Shown in pieces: positions 24,455 to 33,322 of a stretch of 64,000 nt of DNA. Made by a program: the position numbers and the translations under genes. The notes below the pieces were generated by a model. It did not search any database, was not told the origin of the DNA, and saw nothing but the letters and a program-made list of their open reading frames with translations. Location of the stretch: NCBI RefSeq assembly GCF_001445655.1, contig NZ_LNBE01000004.1, forward strand, positions 3,440,420-3,504,419, read 5' to 3'. Positions within the stretch are counted from its first letter, which is position 1. Each line of letters starts with the position of its first letter. Source of the DNA: Streptomyces roseifaciens (GTDB lineage Bacteria; Actinomycetota; Actinomycetes; Streptomycetales; Streptomycetaceae).

Positions 24455-25354
24455 TTACTTCATCAACGCGCTCACGTCGATCCGCTCCAGCCGTTCCGGG
24501 TCCGTCAGGATGTCCAGTGCCGTGACACGGCCGCCCTGGATCGTGAAGGCCATGACCGACATCGGCCGGCCGTCCGCCGTTACGGCGACCACGCCCGGCG
24601 TGCCGTTGATGAGCGCCGGGAGGGCCGCCTCGGCGAAGCGGGCGAACATGATCGCCTGGGAGGCGACCTCGGTCGCGCCGCGGCGCAACGCGCTCGGGAG
24701 CAGCGTGCCGCCGTCCGAGCGGGCCACGATGTCCGGGTCGAGGACGGCGACGAGGGCGTCGAAGTCGCCGCCGCGCGCGGCGGCGAGGAAGGCCTCGACG
24801 ACGCGGCGCCGGGCGGCCAGGTCGGTGTCGGGCGCCGGGGCCTGCCCCTGGACGCGGCGGCGGGCGCGGCTGGCGAGCTGCCGGGTGGCGGCGGGGGTGC
24901 GGTCAATGACCTCGGCGATGTCGTCGAAGGGCACGTGGAACATGTCGTGCAGGACGAAGGCGAGCCGTTCCGCGGGGGCGAGGGTCTGCAGGACGACCAT
25001 GAGGGCGATGCCGACCGAGTCGGCCAGGAGGATCTCCTGTTCCGGGTCGATGCGGTCCGCTCCGCTGATGACCGGGTCGGGGAGGCGGACGACCTGCCCG
25101 TCCCGGTCGTGGAGCGGCTCCTCGTGCCGCGTGGCGCGCGAGCGCAGCATGTCCAGGCACACCCGGCCGGTCACGGTGGTCAGCCAGCCGCCGAGGTTCC
25201 CGACCTCGCTGGTGTCGGAGCGGCTCAGCTTGAACCACGTCTCCTGCACCACGTCCTCGGCCTCGGCGAGCGAGCCGAGCATCCGGTAGGCCACCGCCCT
25301 CAGGTGCGGCCGGAGCTCCTCGAACCGCTCGGCCAGAAAATCTTTTTCGCTCAC
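24455..25354 (-). CDS. ECF41-type sigma factor (SigJ-like) with SnoaL-like C-terminal domain
   Basis: 299 residues from a GTG at 25354. Region 2 (LRAVAYRMLGSLAEAEDVVQETWFKL) lies at about 17-45 and region 4 (LAPAERLAFVLHDMFHVPFDDIAEVI, then TPAATRQLASRARRRV) at about 120-170. Residues ~180-299 form the fused SnoaL_2-type domain with DGG and TDPERL motifs, which in this group regulates the sigma factor in place of a separate anti-sigma factor. Two matching promoters flank it: one toward the oxidoreductase gene, one, starting two bases upstream of this gene's start, firing the other way into a broken decarboxylase gene. The signal it responds to is unknown. Confidence 0.92.
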   Translation of the reverse strand: MSEKDFLAERFEELRPHLRAVAYRMLGSLAEAEDVVQETWFKLSRSDTSEVGNLGGWLTTVTGRVCLDMLRSRATRHEEPLHDRDGQVVRLPDPVISGADRIDPEQEILLADSVGIALMVVLQTLAPAERLAFVLHDMFHVPFDDIAEVIDRTPAATRQLASRARRRVQGQAPAPDTDLAARRRVVEAFLAAARGGDFDALVAVLDPDIVARSDGGTLLPSALRRGATEVASQAIMFARFAEAALPALINGTPGVVAVTADGRPMSVMAFTIQGGRVTALDILTDPERLERIDVSALMK

Positions 25355-25355
25355 C

Positions 25356-25382
25356 TGTCACATCCCCCTGTTCCGATCCGTC
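25356..25382 (+). promoter_or_regulatory. ECF41-type promoter (exact consensus) facing the decarboxylase remnant
   Basis: TGTCACA (25356-25362), a 16-base spacer, then CGTC (25379-25382): an exact match to the ECF41 consensus. It points rightward to the broken carboxymuconolactone decarboxylase gene, 66 bases downstream. It begins two bases past the sigma gene's start codon. Confidence 0.75.
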
Positions 25383-25447
25383 AGTGAAGTGAACGGTCGA
25401 CAACCGGCCGGGGAGGACGCCCCGGCCACCATGACACAACAGAGGAT

Positions 25448-25731
25448 TTGATCACGACTGCTCGGATGAAGAACCCCGCGAAGGTCCTGCCCGACACCAT
25501 GACGGGCATCCGGCACCCAGCGACGCCGAGCGCGCCGCGCTGGCCCTGGCCGAGGTCTCCACGCGGCTCGCCGACCACACCGGCAAGGCCGTGCCGGACG
25601 ACATCTGGGACGCGGCCGCCGACCACTTCACCGAGGAGCAGCTCGCCGCGATCATCCTCATGGTCGCCACGACCAACTTCTTCAACCGTCTCGACACCAC
25701 CGTCGAGGAGCCGGCCGGGACGACCTGGTAG
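25448..25731 (+). pseudogene. Carboxymuconolactone decarboxylase (AhpD-like) remnant
   Basis: The first frame gives MKNPAKVLPDTMTGI (ATG at 25466, upstream TTG at 25448), the usual N-terminus of ECF41-linked CMD/AhpD proteins. It then breaks. From about 25519 a different frame gives SDAERAALALAEVSTRLAD through DDIWDAAADHFTEEQLAA to TTNFFNRLD, ending at TAG 25729-25731; this is the family's C-terminal half. The central part with the catalytic CxxC and the linking sequence (about 55-60 residues) is missing, and the frame changes. So the gene has lost its active site by deletion plus frameshift, while its promoter remains intact. Confidence 0.8.
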
Positions 25732-25755
25732 CCCCGGCCCTCCCTACTCCCACCC

Positions 25756-26322
25756 CTACTCCCGCCCCTGCTCCCGCACCGCCTCCACGTCAACCGTGAC
25801 GTCGACCATGTCACTGACGACCACTCCACCCCGGTCGACCACGTCGTTCCAGCTCACCCCGAAGTCCTGGCGGTTGATCCTGGTGGTGGCGGTGAAGCCG
25901 GCCCTGAGCCGGGGGCCGGCGTCGCGGCCGTCCTCCCACCAGGGGGTGTCCCACTGCCCCAGGTACGTGACGTCGAACGTCACGGGGCGGGTCACGCCCC
26001 GGATGGTGAGTTCTCCGGTGACTTCGAATTCGGTCGCGCTCGCCTGCTGGACGCGCGTCCCGGTGAAGGTCCATTCCGGGTGGTTCTCGCAGTCGAAGAA
26101 GTCCGCGCTGCGCAGGTGTGCGTCGCGCTGTTCCTGGCCGGTGTACACCCCGGTCGCGTCGATCACCGCTTCCACGCGGGCGTTCTCCGGGTCGTCGGGA
26201 TCGACCTCCAGCGAACCGCGTACGTTCTTCAACTGCCCGCGCACGTAGGTGACCATCATGTGCCTGGCGCGGAATTCGGCGCCGGTGTGGCCGGGCTCGA
26301 AGAACCATCTGGTGCTGCCCAT
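25756..26322 (-). CDS. YceI family protein
   Basis: 188 residues from the ATG at 26322, after GGGAGGTGTC. It shows the YceI lipocalin-like pattern: WFFEPGHTGAEFRARHMMVTYVRG, then DATGVYTGQEQRDAHLRSADFFDCENHPEWTF (cut here into the motif HLRSADFFD near residue 75), and LTIRGVTRPVTF. These beta-barrel proteins bind polyisoprenoid or other amphiphilic ligands. Here no signal peptide is visible, so this one is probably cytoplasmic. It converges on the decarboxylase remnant and is divergent from the serine hydrolase. Confidence 0.92.
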   Translation of the reverse strand: MGSTRWFFEPGHTGAEFRARHMMVTYVRGQLKNVRGSLEVDPDDPENARVEAVIDATGVYTGQEQRDAHLRSADFFDCENHPEWTFTGTRVQQASATEFEVTGELTIRGVTRPVTFDVTYLGQWDTPWWEDGRDAGPRLRAGFTATTRINRQDFGVSWNDVVDRGGVVVSDMVDVTVDVEAVREQGRE

Positions 26323-26386
26323 GACACCTCCCGGGAAGAACCCCCCGCCCGTGTAGCGCCCACCCCTTCCGCCAGGATAGGGCGCC

Positions 26387-27250
26387 ATGGAATTCTCCGC
26401 GCCTGCGTGCGTCCTGGGCAGCACCGGCCTCTGCGCGCCCCACACCGACCGGGGCCACGACCCCGACGCCTTCGTCGAGATCGGCTCCCTGACGAAGACG
26501 CTGACCGGAACGCTGCTGATGCAGCTCACGGCCCAGGGCGTGGTCTCCCTGGACGATCCCGTGGAGCGGTGGCTGAAGACGCCCGCGGGTACGGGCATCA
26601 CGTTGCGACACCTGCAGGAGCACACCTCCGGGCTGCCCCGCCTGCCCCCTCCGCTGCCCGGCGCGACCCGCTCGGACCCGTACCGCCCCTTCACCGACCA
26701 GGCGCTGCGCGAACTCCTCGCGGCCGGCCCGGGCGCCCTCGCCGTCTCTCCTCCCGGGGAGAAGGAGGAGTACTCCAACCTCGGTTACGCCGTGCTCGGC
26801 GCCGCATTGTCGGCCGCGGCGGATGCCCCGTACACCGATCTACTGGCGGAGCACGTGCTGGACCCCCTGGGCATACGCAGCGAGGTCACGCATCGGCCGC
26901 CGCCCGGCCGGAGCCTGGTTCCGACCGGTCTCTTCGGCCGCCGGCTGCGGCCGTGGACGATGACCGGCGCGATACTCCCCGCGGGCGGCATGTGGGCGAC
27001 CCCGCGCGCCGCGGCCCGCATCCTCACCGGTCTGGTGGTGGAGCGCGTGCTGGGCGAACCGGCCCCGGCGTGGCAGCGGGCCGGCGAGCTCGTCTGGCAC
27101 AACGGCGCCACCCGCAACTCCTCCGTCTTCGCCGGCGCCTTCCCGGACGGCCGCTGGATCCTCGTCCACCGCCTCGGCGGCGCCCCGGACACGACGGACC
27201 GTATGGGCGTCGACCACCTGCGGGGCACGAGGTGCAGCGGCGGCGCCTGA
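26387..27250 (+). CDS. Beta-lactamase-related serine hydrolase
   Basis: 287 residues from the ATG at 26387. It carries the class C-like triad: SLTK near residue 34, YSN near 128 and HNG near 241 in place of KTG. There is no signal peptide, and the serine lies unusually close to the N-terminus, so the usual first strand region is short. The family includes esterases and D-amino peptidases as well as beta-lactamases; the substrate cannot be told. It is transcribed divergently from the YceI gene and converges on the permease gene. Confidence 0.9.
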   Translation: MEFSAPACVLGSTGLCAPHTDRGHDPDAFVEIGSLTKTLTGTLLMQLTAQGVVSLDDPVERWLKTPAGTGITLRHLQEHTSGLPRLPPPLPGATRSDPYRPFTDQALRELLAAGPGALAVSPPGEKEEYSNLGYAVLGAALSAAADAPYTDLLAEHVLDPLGIRSEVTHRPPPGRSLVPTGLFGRRLRPWTMTGAILPAGGMWATPRAAARILTGLVVERVLGEPAPAWQRAGELVWHNGATRNSSVFAGAFPDGRWILVHRLGGAPDTTDRMGVDHLRGTRCSGGA

Positions 27251-27328
27251 GCAGCGGATCAACGCCCCTCCCCGCCTCTCCCCCGCCCATCCCCTGCTGC
27301 TGCCCGCTACGCCCCCGCTACGTCCCCG

Positions 27329-28897
27329 CTACTCCTCCACCACCAGCGCCGGCGTCGACCGCGTCAGCACCTCGCCGCGGAAGAACGCCGGGCTGCGCCG
27401 CCGCATCAGTTCCATGAGGACCGCGCCGACCAGCAGCAGCCCCACCCCGATCACGAAGACCGAGCCCACGCCGAGGACGGAGCTCCCGCTGCCGTACGAC
27501 GGGTCCCACATGTCGTACAGCGTCTTGCAGAAGACGGCGGCGAGGAGCACGCCGCCCAGGACCGGGAAGACGCCCTTGAAGAGCGCGTCGCGCGCCGAGC
27601 GGCCCAGGTCCCCGCGGAAGTACCAGGCGCAGGCGAACGCCGTGATCGAGTAGTAGAAGCAGATCATGAGGCCCAGCGCGTAGATCGTGTCGATGAGGAC
27701 GTTCTCGCTGAGGAAGCTCATGGCGGCGTAGAAGACGCCGGTGGCGATGCCCGCCGCGACCGTCGCGCGGCCCGGTGACCTGAAGCGCGGGTGGATGCGG
27801 GCGAAGGACGGGGGCAGGGCCTCGTAGGCGCTCATGGCCAGGACCGTGCGGGCGACGGGCAGGAACGTCGTCTGGAGGCTGGCGGCCGCCGACGCCAGGA
27901 CCGCCACGAACAGCAGCACGCCCAGGGCCGTGCCCATGACCGGGTCGGCGAGCGCGGCGAAGACGTTGCCGGCGGTGTCGGGGTTGCCGAGGCCGGTGCC
28001 CTCCTCGCCGACGCCCGCGAACATCTGCGCGGCGACGGCGGTGACCAGGTACGAGCCGACGAGGACGGCCATGGCGAGGAGCGCGGCGCGGCCGGGGGTC
28101 TTCGCGCTGCCCGCGGTCTCCTCGTTGACGGTCAGGCACGCGTCCCAGCCCCAGAACATGAAGATCGAGAGGGAGAGTCCCGCGGTGAAGGCCGCGAAGG
28201 ACTGGACGGCGAAGGGGTCGAGCCAGGTCCAGGAGAAGTCGATGGAGGCGGGCAGGTCGCCCGAGCGGGCCTTGACCAGGGCCATCGCCGCGAAGACGGC
28301 CAGGACGGCGAGCTGCAGGGCGACGAGGGCGTACTGCACGCCCTTCGTGGCGGTCATGCCGCGGTAGCTGATCGCCGTCGCCACGGCGATGAAGGCGAGG
28401 CACGTAGCGACGTGCACGGGGCGGTTGCCGTCGAGGGCGGCCACCGCATCACTGCCGGTGATCTCGCCCAGCAGGAGGTAGAAGAACGACGTGGCCACGC
28501 CCGCCAGGTTCGACAGCACGATGATCGTGGCGATCACCAGGCCCCAGCCGCACATCCAGCCGACGCGCGGCCCGAACGCCTGCACCGTCCAGGTGAAGGA
28601 CGTGCCGCAGTCGGGCACGGCCTTGTTCAGCTCGCGGTAGGCGAAGGCGACCAGCAGCATCGGCAGGAACCCGGCCAGGAAGACGGCGGGCATCTGCACG
28701 CCGACCTGGCCGACGGTCGGGCCGAGGGTGGAGGTCAGGCAGTAGACGGGGGCGACGGTGGAGATCCCGATGACGGCGCTGCCGAGCAGGCCCACGGAGT
28801 TGCCGCCGAGGCCTTTGCCCTTGCCGGGCCGCGGCCCCGCATCGGTGACGCTCGTTACCGTGTCTCCGGCCCCGGGCCGCGGGTGTACCTGAACCAT
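27329..28897 (-). CDS. APC-family amino acid permease
   Basis: 522 residues from the ATG at 28897. About twelve to fourteen membrane spans begin with GNSVGLLGSAVIGISTVAPV, the conserved first APC helix with its unwound GIS-type centre, and continue with ELNKAVPDCGTSFTWTVQAFGP and FMFWGWDACLTVNEET, which fit the APC group. It would import an amino acid or amine by proton symport; the substrate is unknown. The N-terminal 40 residues are polar. It precedes no gene of the same strand closely. The upstream gene (amidohydrolase ending at 29108) reads the same way and might share a transcript. Confidence 0.93.
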   Translation of the reverse strand: MVQVHPRPGAGDTVTSVTDAGPRPGKGKGLGGNSVGLLGSAVIGISTVAPVYCLTSTLGPTVGQVGVQMPAVFLAGFLPMLLVAFAYRELNKAVPDCGTSFTWTVQAFGPRVGWMCGWGLVIATIIVLSNLAGVATSFFYLLLGEITGSDAVAALDGNRPVHVATCLAFIAVATAISYRGMTATKGVQYALVALQLAVLAVFAAMALVKARSGDLPASIDFSWTWLDPFAVQSFAAFTAGLSLSIFMFWGWDACLTVNEETAGSAKTPGRAALLAMAVLVGSYLVTAVAAQMFAGVGEEGTGLGNPDTAGNVFAALADPVMGTALGVLLFVAVLASAAASLQTTFLPVARTVLAMSAYEALPPSFARIHPRFRSPGRATVAAGIATGVFYAAMSFLSENVLIDTIYALGLMICFYYSITAFACAWYFRGDLGRSARDALFKGVFPVLGGVLLAAVFCKTLYDMWDPSYGSGSSVLGVGSVFVIGVGLLLVGAVLMELMRRRSPAFFRGEVLTRSTPALVVEE

Positions 28898-29107
28898 GGG
28901 CAGGACGGTAGGGGGTGCTGTTTCCGCAACAGGAGCTTTACGGTCCAGGAACTGGACCAAGAACTTCCGCCCTTTACGGGCCAGTTGGCCTGGCAAATGA
29001 AGGCCCTCTATGCGTTACGGTCGGTAACCCTAAGGCCGCACAGGCCATTCCCCTCGGTGCGGGAACCGCACCCCCACCCCTTTTGTCCCGGTTCAAAAAT
29101 TTCCCGT

Positions 29108-30892
29108 TCAGGATTTCCCCGTCCCCGCCGCCCCCGCCGTCCCCACCGTCTCCGTGTCCCGCCCCGACCGCAGCACCGTCCCCGGCAGCGCCCCCGTCAC
29201 CACGTCGTGCCGCACCGCCTCCACCCCGTTGACCCGTACGCTCACCACGCCCACCGCCCTCGAGTCCAGCCGCGGCCCGTCGCCCGGCAGGTCGTGGACG
29301 AGCGCGGCGGGTCCGGCGTCGATGCGGCCGGGGTCGAAGAGGACCAGGTCGGCCGCGTAACCCTCGGCGATCCGGCCTCGCCCGCGCAGGCCGAACAGAC
29401 GCGCCGGCTCGTCCGTCAGCATCTGTACGGCCCGCTCGACCGGCACCAGCTTGCGGCCGCGCAGGCAGTCGCCGAGGAAGCGCGTCGTGTACGGCGCCCC
29501 GCACATCCGGTCCAGGTGCGCGCCCGCGTCCGAGCCGCCCAGCAGCACGTCCGGGTGCTCCCACGTGTCCCGGCGCAGCTCCCAGCTGGCGAGGTCGTTG
29601 TCGGAGGGCATCGGCCACAGGACCGTGCGCAGTTCGTCGGCCGCGCAGATCTCCACCAGGCACGCGAACGGGTCGAGGCCGCGCTCGGCGGCGATGTCGC
29701 CCACGACGCGCCCGGTCAGGCCGTCGTTCTCCTTCGCGTACGTATCGCCGATCACGTACCGCCCGAAGTCGGCCAGCCTGCGGAAGACCCCCGCCTCGGG
29801 GCTGCGGGCGCGGCGCAGCATGTCGGCCTGGACGGCCGCCTCGCGCAGGGCCGTGATGCGGTGGGGCACGGGCAGGTCCAGGATCTCGCCCCAGCCGGGG
29901 ATGAGGTTGAGCGCGCAGAAGGTGCCCAGGGACATGTTCATGGGCGTGAGGATCGGCATGGTGAGCGCCACGATCCGGCCGCCTGCGGCGCGGGCCCGTG
30001 CGCTCGCGCCGAGCTGGCGGGGCACCCGGCCGGGGACGGCGGCGTCGATGGTGAGGACGTTCCAGTTGAGGGGGCGGCCGGCGGCGGCCGTCATCTCCGT
30101 CAGCAGGTCGATCTCGGCGTCCTCGAACCGGTCGAGGCAGCCGGAGACGATGGCCTCGATCTGGGTGCCCTCGTGCTCGCCGACCGCGGCCGACAGTGCG
30201 AGCAGCTCGGCGGGCAGCGCGTGCCGTGAGGCGACGGGCCGGCCGTCGCCGTCGGAGTGGGTGGACGACTGCGTGGTGGACAGGCCCCAGGCGCCCGCGT
30301 CCATCGCCTCGTGCAGCAGGGCGGTCATGCGCCGCAGCTGCCCGGCGTCGGGCTGCCCGCCCACGGCGCCGGGGCCCATCACGTACCGGCGCAGGGCGCA
30401 GTGCCCGGCCATGAAGCCGGCGTTGACGGCGATCCGCCCGTCCAGCGCGTCCAGGTACTCCCCGAAGGACGACCAGTCCCAGGGCGCCCCCTGCTCCAGG
30501 GCGGTCAGCGACATGCCCTCGACCTTGCTCATCATGCGGCGCGTGTAGTCGGCGTCGGCGGGCCGCGCGGGGTTCAGGGGCGCGAGGCTGAAGCCGCAGT
30601 TGCCGCCGACGACGGTGGTGACGCCGTGGCCGAGGGACGGTGTGGCGTACGGGTCCCAGAAGAGCTGGGCGTCGTAGTGGGTGTGCGGGTCGACGAAACC
30701 GGGGGCGAGGACGAGGCCGGTGGCGTCCTCCTCGGTACGGGCCCGCTCCCCCAGCCTGCCGCCCGCCTTCACCCGGGCCGGGGACCGTCCGATCAGGGCG
30801 ATGCGCCCGTCCCGGATGCCGATGTCGGCGACGTAGGAGGGGCCTCCGGTGCCGTCGACGACGGTGGCGCGCTTGATCAGGTGGTCGAGCAT
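29108..30892 (-). CDS. N-acyl-D-amino-acid deacylase-type amidohydrolase
   Basis: 594 residues from the ATG at 30892, preceded by AGAAGGTGAC. The amidohydrolase signatures are LIKRATVVDGTGGPSYVADI at the N-terminus, GFVDPHTHYD near residue 80 (metal-binding His pair), and GGSDAGAHLDRMCG near 480. The overall layout with a C-terminal beta-sandwich part (GRIAEGYAADLVLFDP) fits the D-aminoacylase group of the amidohydrolase superfamily. Related Streptomyces and Mycobacterium proteins are often found in clusters of lipid or aromatic catabolism with LLM enzymes, as here. The natural substrate is unknown. Three 19-bp tandem repeats lie just upstream of the gene. Confidence 0.92.
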   Translation of the reverse strand: MLDHLIKRATVVDGTGGPSYVADIGIRDGRIALIGRSPARVKAGGRLGERARTEEDATGLVLAPGFVDPHTHYDAQLFWDPYATPSLGHGVTTVVGGNCGFSLAPLNPARPADADYTRRMMSKVEGMSLTALEQGAPWDWSSFGEYLDALDGRIAVNAGFMAGHCALRRYVMGPGAVGGQPDAGQLRRMTALLHEAMDAGAWGLSTTQSSTHSDGDGRPVASRHALPAELLALSAAVGEHEGTQIEAIVSGCLDRFEDAEIDLLTEMTAAAGRPLNWNVLTIDAAVPGRVPRQLGASARARAAGGRIVALTMPILTPMNMSLGTFCALNLIPGWGEILDLPVPHRITALREAAVQADMLRRARSPEAGVFRRLADFGRYVIGDTYAKENDGLTGRVVGDIAAERGLDPFACLVEICAADELRTVLWPMPSDNDLASWELRRDTWEHPDVLLGGSDAGAHLDRMCGAPYTTRFLGDCLRGRKLVPVERAVQMLTDEPARLFGLRGRGRIAEGYAADLVLFDPGRIDAGPAALVHDLPGDGPRLDSRAVGVVSVRVNGVEAVRHDVVTGALPGTVLRSGRDTETVGTAGAAGTGKS

Positions 30893-30926
30893 GGCCGGTG
30901 TCACCTTCTCCAGAAGAAGTTCCGTA

Positions 30927-30983
30927 ACACAGGTGCGCGGCGGAAACACAGGTGTGCGGCGGAAACACAGGTGTGCAGCGGAC
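30927..30983. repeat. Three 19-bp tandem repeats upstream of deacylase gene
   Basis: Copies at 30927-30945, 30946-30964 and 30965-30983 follow ACACAGGTGTGCGGCGGAA with one to two changes. Each contains the small palindrome ACACaGGTGT (exact in copies two and three). The array starts 35 bases upstream of the ATG at 30892, where promoter or operator sites would be expected. Confidence 0.7.
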
Positions 30984-31057
30984 GGCCGGAGGCCGGGGCG
31001 GCGGATCCGGGAAGACGCCGCCCCGGTGCACGTGGAAGGGGCCCGGAAGAGGGACCC

Positions 31058-32179
31058 TCAGCCCGCCTGCCGCATCCGCGCCGTCCGGTGGACCGGATCC
31101 GTGTCGATCTTCGGGATGACGTGCTCGCCGATCAGCCGGATGGTGCGCATCGTGTCCTCGTACGGCACCCCGACCGGCAGCCCGAACGACAGCTGGTCAG
31201 CGCCCGCCTGTTCCCACCGCTTGCACTGGCGGAACACCTCGTCCGGGTCGCCGCAGATCATCAGCTCCTCGGCGATGAGGAGTTCGACGACCTCCTCGGT
31301 GTACTCCGGCAGCAGCTCGGGCCACTGCGGAATGCCCTCGGGGCGGGGGAACGTGTCGTGGTAGCGGAACAGCAGCGACTGCAGGTAGTGCAGCCCGCCC
31401 GCGGCCGCGATCTCCACGGCCTTCGCGTGCGTCTCGGCGCAGATGGCCGTGGACGTGACCATGACGTTGTCGTTGACGTAGGCGCCGACGGGCTCGGCGT
31501 CCGCGATCGCCGTCTTGTACGAGTCGACGACCCACTCCATGTCGGAGACCTTCTGCACGCTGAAGCCGAGCACGCCGAGGCCCTTGCGAGCGGCCATCGC
31601 GTACGACGAGGGCGACCCGGCCGCGTACCACATGGCGGGGTGCGCGGGCCCGTACGGCTTGGGCAGCACCTTGCGCGGCGGCAGCGACCAGTGCTTCCCC
31701 TGGAAGCCGGGGTACTCGTCCTCCAGCCACATCCGGGGGAACTCGGCGATCGTCTCCTCCCAGATCTCCTTCGTGAGGTTCATGTCGGTGATGCCCGGCA
31801 GGAACCCGAGGATCTCGTGGCTGCCCGCGCCGCGCCCGGTGCCGAACTCGAAGCGGCCGCGGGAGAGGTGGTCGAGCATGGCGGCCTTCTCGGCGACCTT
31901 GGCCGGGTGGTTGACCTGCGGCAGCGGGTTGAAGATGCCGGAGCCGAGGTGGATGCGGTCGGTCGCGTGGGCGAGGTAGCCGAGGAAGACGTCGTTGGCC
32001 GAGAGGTGCGAGTACTCGTCGAGGAAGTGGTGCTCGGAGGCCCAGGCGTATTTGAAGCCGGACTTGTCGGCCTGGATGACGTACTCGGTCTCCTCCATCA
32101 GCGCATGGTGCTCGGCCTGCGGGTCACCCCGCCGCCGGCCCTCCGGAACGTAGCCCTGCACGAAGATCCCGAATTCCAC
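31058..32179 (-). CDS. LLM-class flavin-dependent oxidoreductase
   Basis: 373 residues from a GTG at 32179. It is a luciferase-like monooxygenase: MEFGIFVQGYVPEG, FKYAWASEHHFLDEYSHLS, LGSGIFNPLPQVNHPAKVAEKAAMLD and the family motif SRGRFEFGTGRGAGS near residue 105, with MWYAAGSPSS. It uses FMNH2, probably from the flavin reductase at 57344, or F420H2. It is the first gene after operator 32304-32320, the best match to the regulon motif, and lies in a leftward run with SDR, LLM and amidohydrolase genes. Substrate unknown. Confidence 0.92.
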   Translation of the reverse strand: MEFGIFVQGYVPEGRRRGDPQAEHHALMEETEYVIQADKSGFKYAWASEHHFLDEYSHLSANDVFLGYLAHATDRIHLGSGIFNPLPQVNHPAKVAEKAAMLDHLSRGRFEFGTGRGAGSHEILGFLPGITDMNLTKEIWEETIAEFPRMWLEDEYPGFQGKHWSLPPRKVLPKPYGPAHPAMWYAAGSPSSYAMAARKGLGVLGFSVQKVSDMEWVVDSYKTAIADAEPVGAYVNDNVMVTSTAICAETHAKAVEIAAAGGLHYLQSLLFRYHDTFPRPEGIPQWPELLPEYTEEVVELLIAEELMICGDPDEVFRQCKRWEQAGADQLSFGLPVGVPYEDTMRTIRLIGEHVIPKIDTDPVHRTARMRQAG

Positions 32180-32221
32180 GGAGGTTCACCGTCCGTCCGC
32201 TCGCTCGTTGTCCGTTCGTCC

Positions 32222-32291
32222 GCTTACTCGTTGCTCGTTTATTCGTTGCTGCTTACTCGTTGCTCGTTTGCTCGTTGCTCGTTTGCTCGTT
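32222..32291. repeat. Irregular tandem repeat, CTCGTT-based
   Basis: The unit GCTTACTCGTTGCTCGTTT occurs at 32222-32240 and 32251-32269, followed by GCTCGTTGCTCGTTT (32270-32284) and a partial copy. The stretch is less GC-rich than the surroundings and separates operator 32304-32320 from the LLM gene start at 32179. Confidence 0.7.
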
Positions 32292-32303
32292 CACTCAAGA
32301 TTT

Positions 32304-32320
32304 TCTGACGATGAGTCAGA
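32304..32320. promoter_or_regulatory. Regulon operator A
   Basis: TCTGAC-GATGA-GTCAGA, a perfect 6-5-6 inverted repeat. It lies between the SDR gene's stop and the LLM gene at 31058-32179. Confidence 0.75.
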
Positions 32321-32362
32321 TGAGGAAGATGGGTGAGACTCTGGCACCGGCGCACGGGAGCG

Positions 32363-33154
32363 TCAAGACACCGGCAGCGGAACCCCGGCCAGCCACCCAC
32401 CGTCCACGACGAAGTGCTGCCCGGTCACGTACGAGGAGTCGTCCGCCGTCAGGTAGAGGGCCAGCCGCGCCACCTCCTCCGGGCGTCCGATCCGGCCCAT
32501 GGGCACCGCCTTCCGGTAGAACGCGGCCGCCGCGGCCGCCGCCCGGCCCGGGTCGGCGGAGGGGTCGAGGCCCGCCGGGTCGGTCATGGGGGTGTCGATC
32601 GCGCCCGGGCACATGGCGTTGACCCGGATGCCCCGGGCCGCCAGCTCCAGGGCGGCCACCCGGGTCATGGCGAGGACGGCCGCCTTCGAGGCCGCGTAGG
32701 AGGTGAGGAAGGGCATGCCGGCCAGCGCGGCGTACGAGGAGGTGTTGACGATGGTGCCCCCGCCCGCCGCCGCCAGTTCGGGCGCGACCGCGCGCATGCC
32801 GAGGAAGGCACCGAGCTGGTTGACGCGGCAGACCTCCGCGAACTCCTGCCGGGGCGTGTCGGTCAGCTGGTTGCAGCGCAGGATGCCGGCGTTGCCGACG
32901 AGCCCGTCGAGCGCACCGAAGGCCTCCTTGGCGGTGGCCACGGCCGCCGCCCAGTCCGCCTCCTCGCCGACGTCCAGATGGACGTACGCGGCGGAGTCCG
33001 GACCCAACTCCTTTGCCACGGCGCTCCCCTGCTCGTCCAGGACGTCGGCCAGGACGACCTTCGCGCCCTCCTCGGCGAACAGCCGGGCCTCCTGCTCGCC
33101 TTGTCCGCGCGCCGCACCCGTGATGAGCACGACGCGGCCGTCGAGTTTGCCCAT
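32363..33154 (-). CDS. SDR family oxidoreductase
   Basis: 263 residues from the ATG at 33154. A classical SDR: cofactor motif TGAARGQG at about 12-19, the NAG motif (VGNAGIL) near 88, catalytic Ser in NTSSYAAL near 140 and YAASK near 153, and the C-terminal TGQHFVVDGG. The closest general type is the steroid 3-alpha/20-beta-hydroxysteroid dehydrogenase or carveol dehydrogenase-like SDRs. It would oxidise or reduce a hydroxyl/ketone of the cluster's substrate. The ribosome site GGAGG lies about 12 bases upstream, longer than usual. It follows the LLM gene 33323-34252 in the same direction with a 168-base gap. Confidence 0.93.
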   Translation of the reverse strand: MGKLDGRVVLITGAARGQGEQEARLFAEEGAKVVLADVLDEQGSAVAKELGPDSAAYVHLDVGEEADWAAAVATAKEAFGALDGLVGNAGILRCNQLTDTPRQEFAEVCRVNQLGAFLGMRAVAPELAAAGGGTIVNTSSYAALAGMPFLTSYAASKAAVLAMTRVAALELAARGIRVNAMCPGAIDTPMTDPAGLDPSADPGRAAAAAAAFYRKAVPMGRIGRPEEVARLALYLTADDSSYVTGQHFVVDGGWLAGVPLPVS

Positions 33155-33322
33155 GGTGTGTTTTTACCTCCGTCGCATTCATCGGGCGGGTGCAAGTCTT
33201 TGCGTCGTCACTCAGCCCGCACTCCGTCAGGGCCATGCGCCCGTCAGCGACGCGGGGAACTGCGCGACCGGCCACAGACGGCCCGCAGTTACTGGACCCC
33301 GCCCCCGCTCCCAGCGGCGCGC

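Noticed and set aside
24250..24455. Possible gene between the oxidoreductase and sigma genes
   Set aside because: Short frames only, without ribosome sites or recognisable motifs; the region fits a promoter gap.
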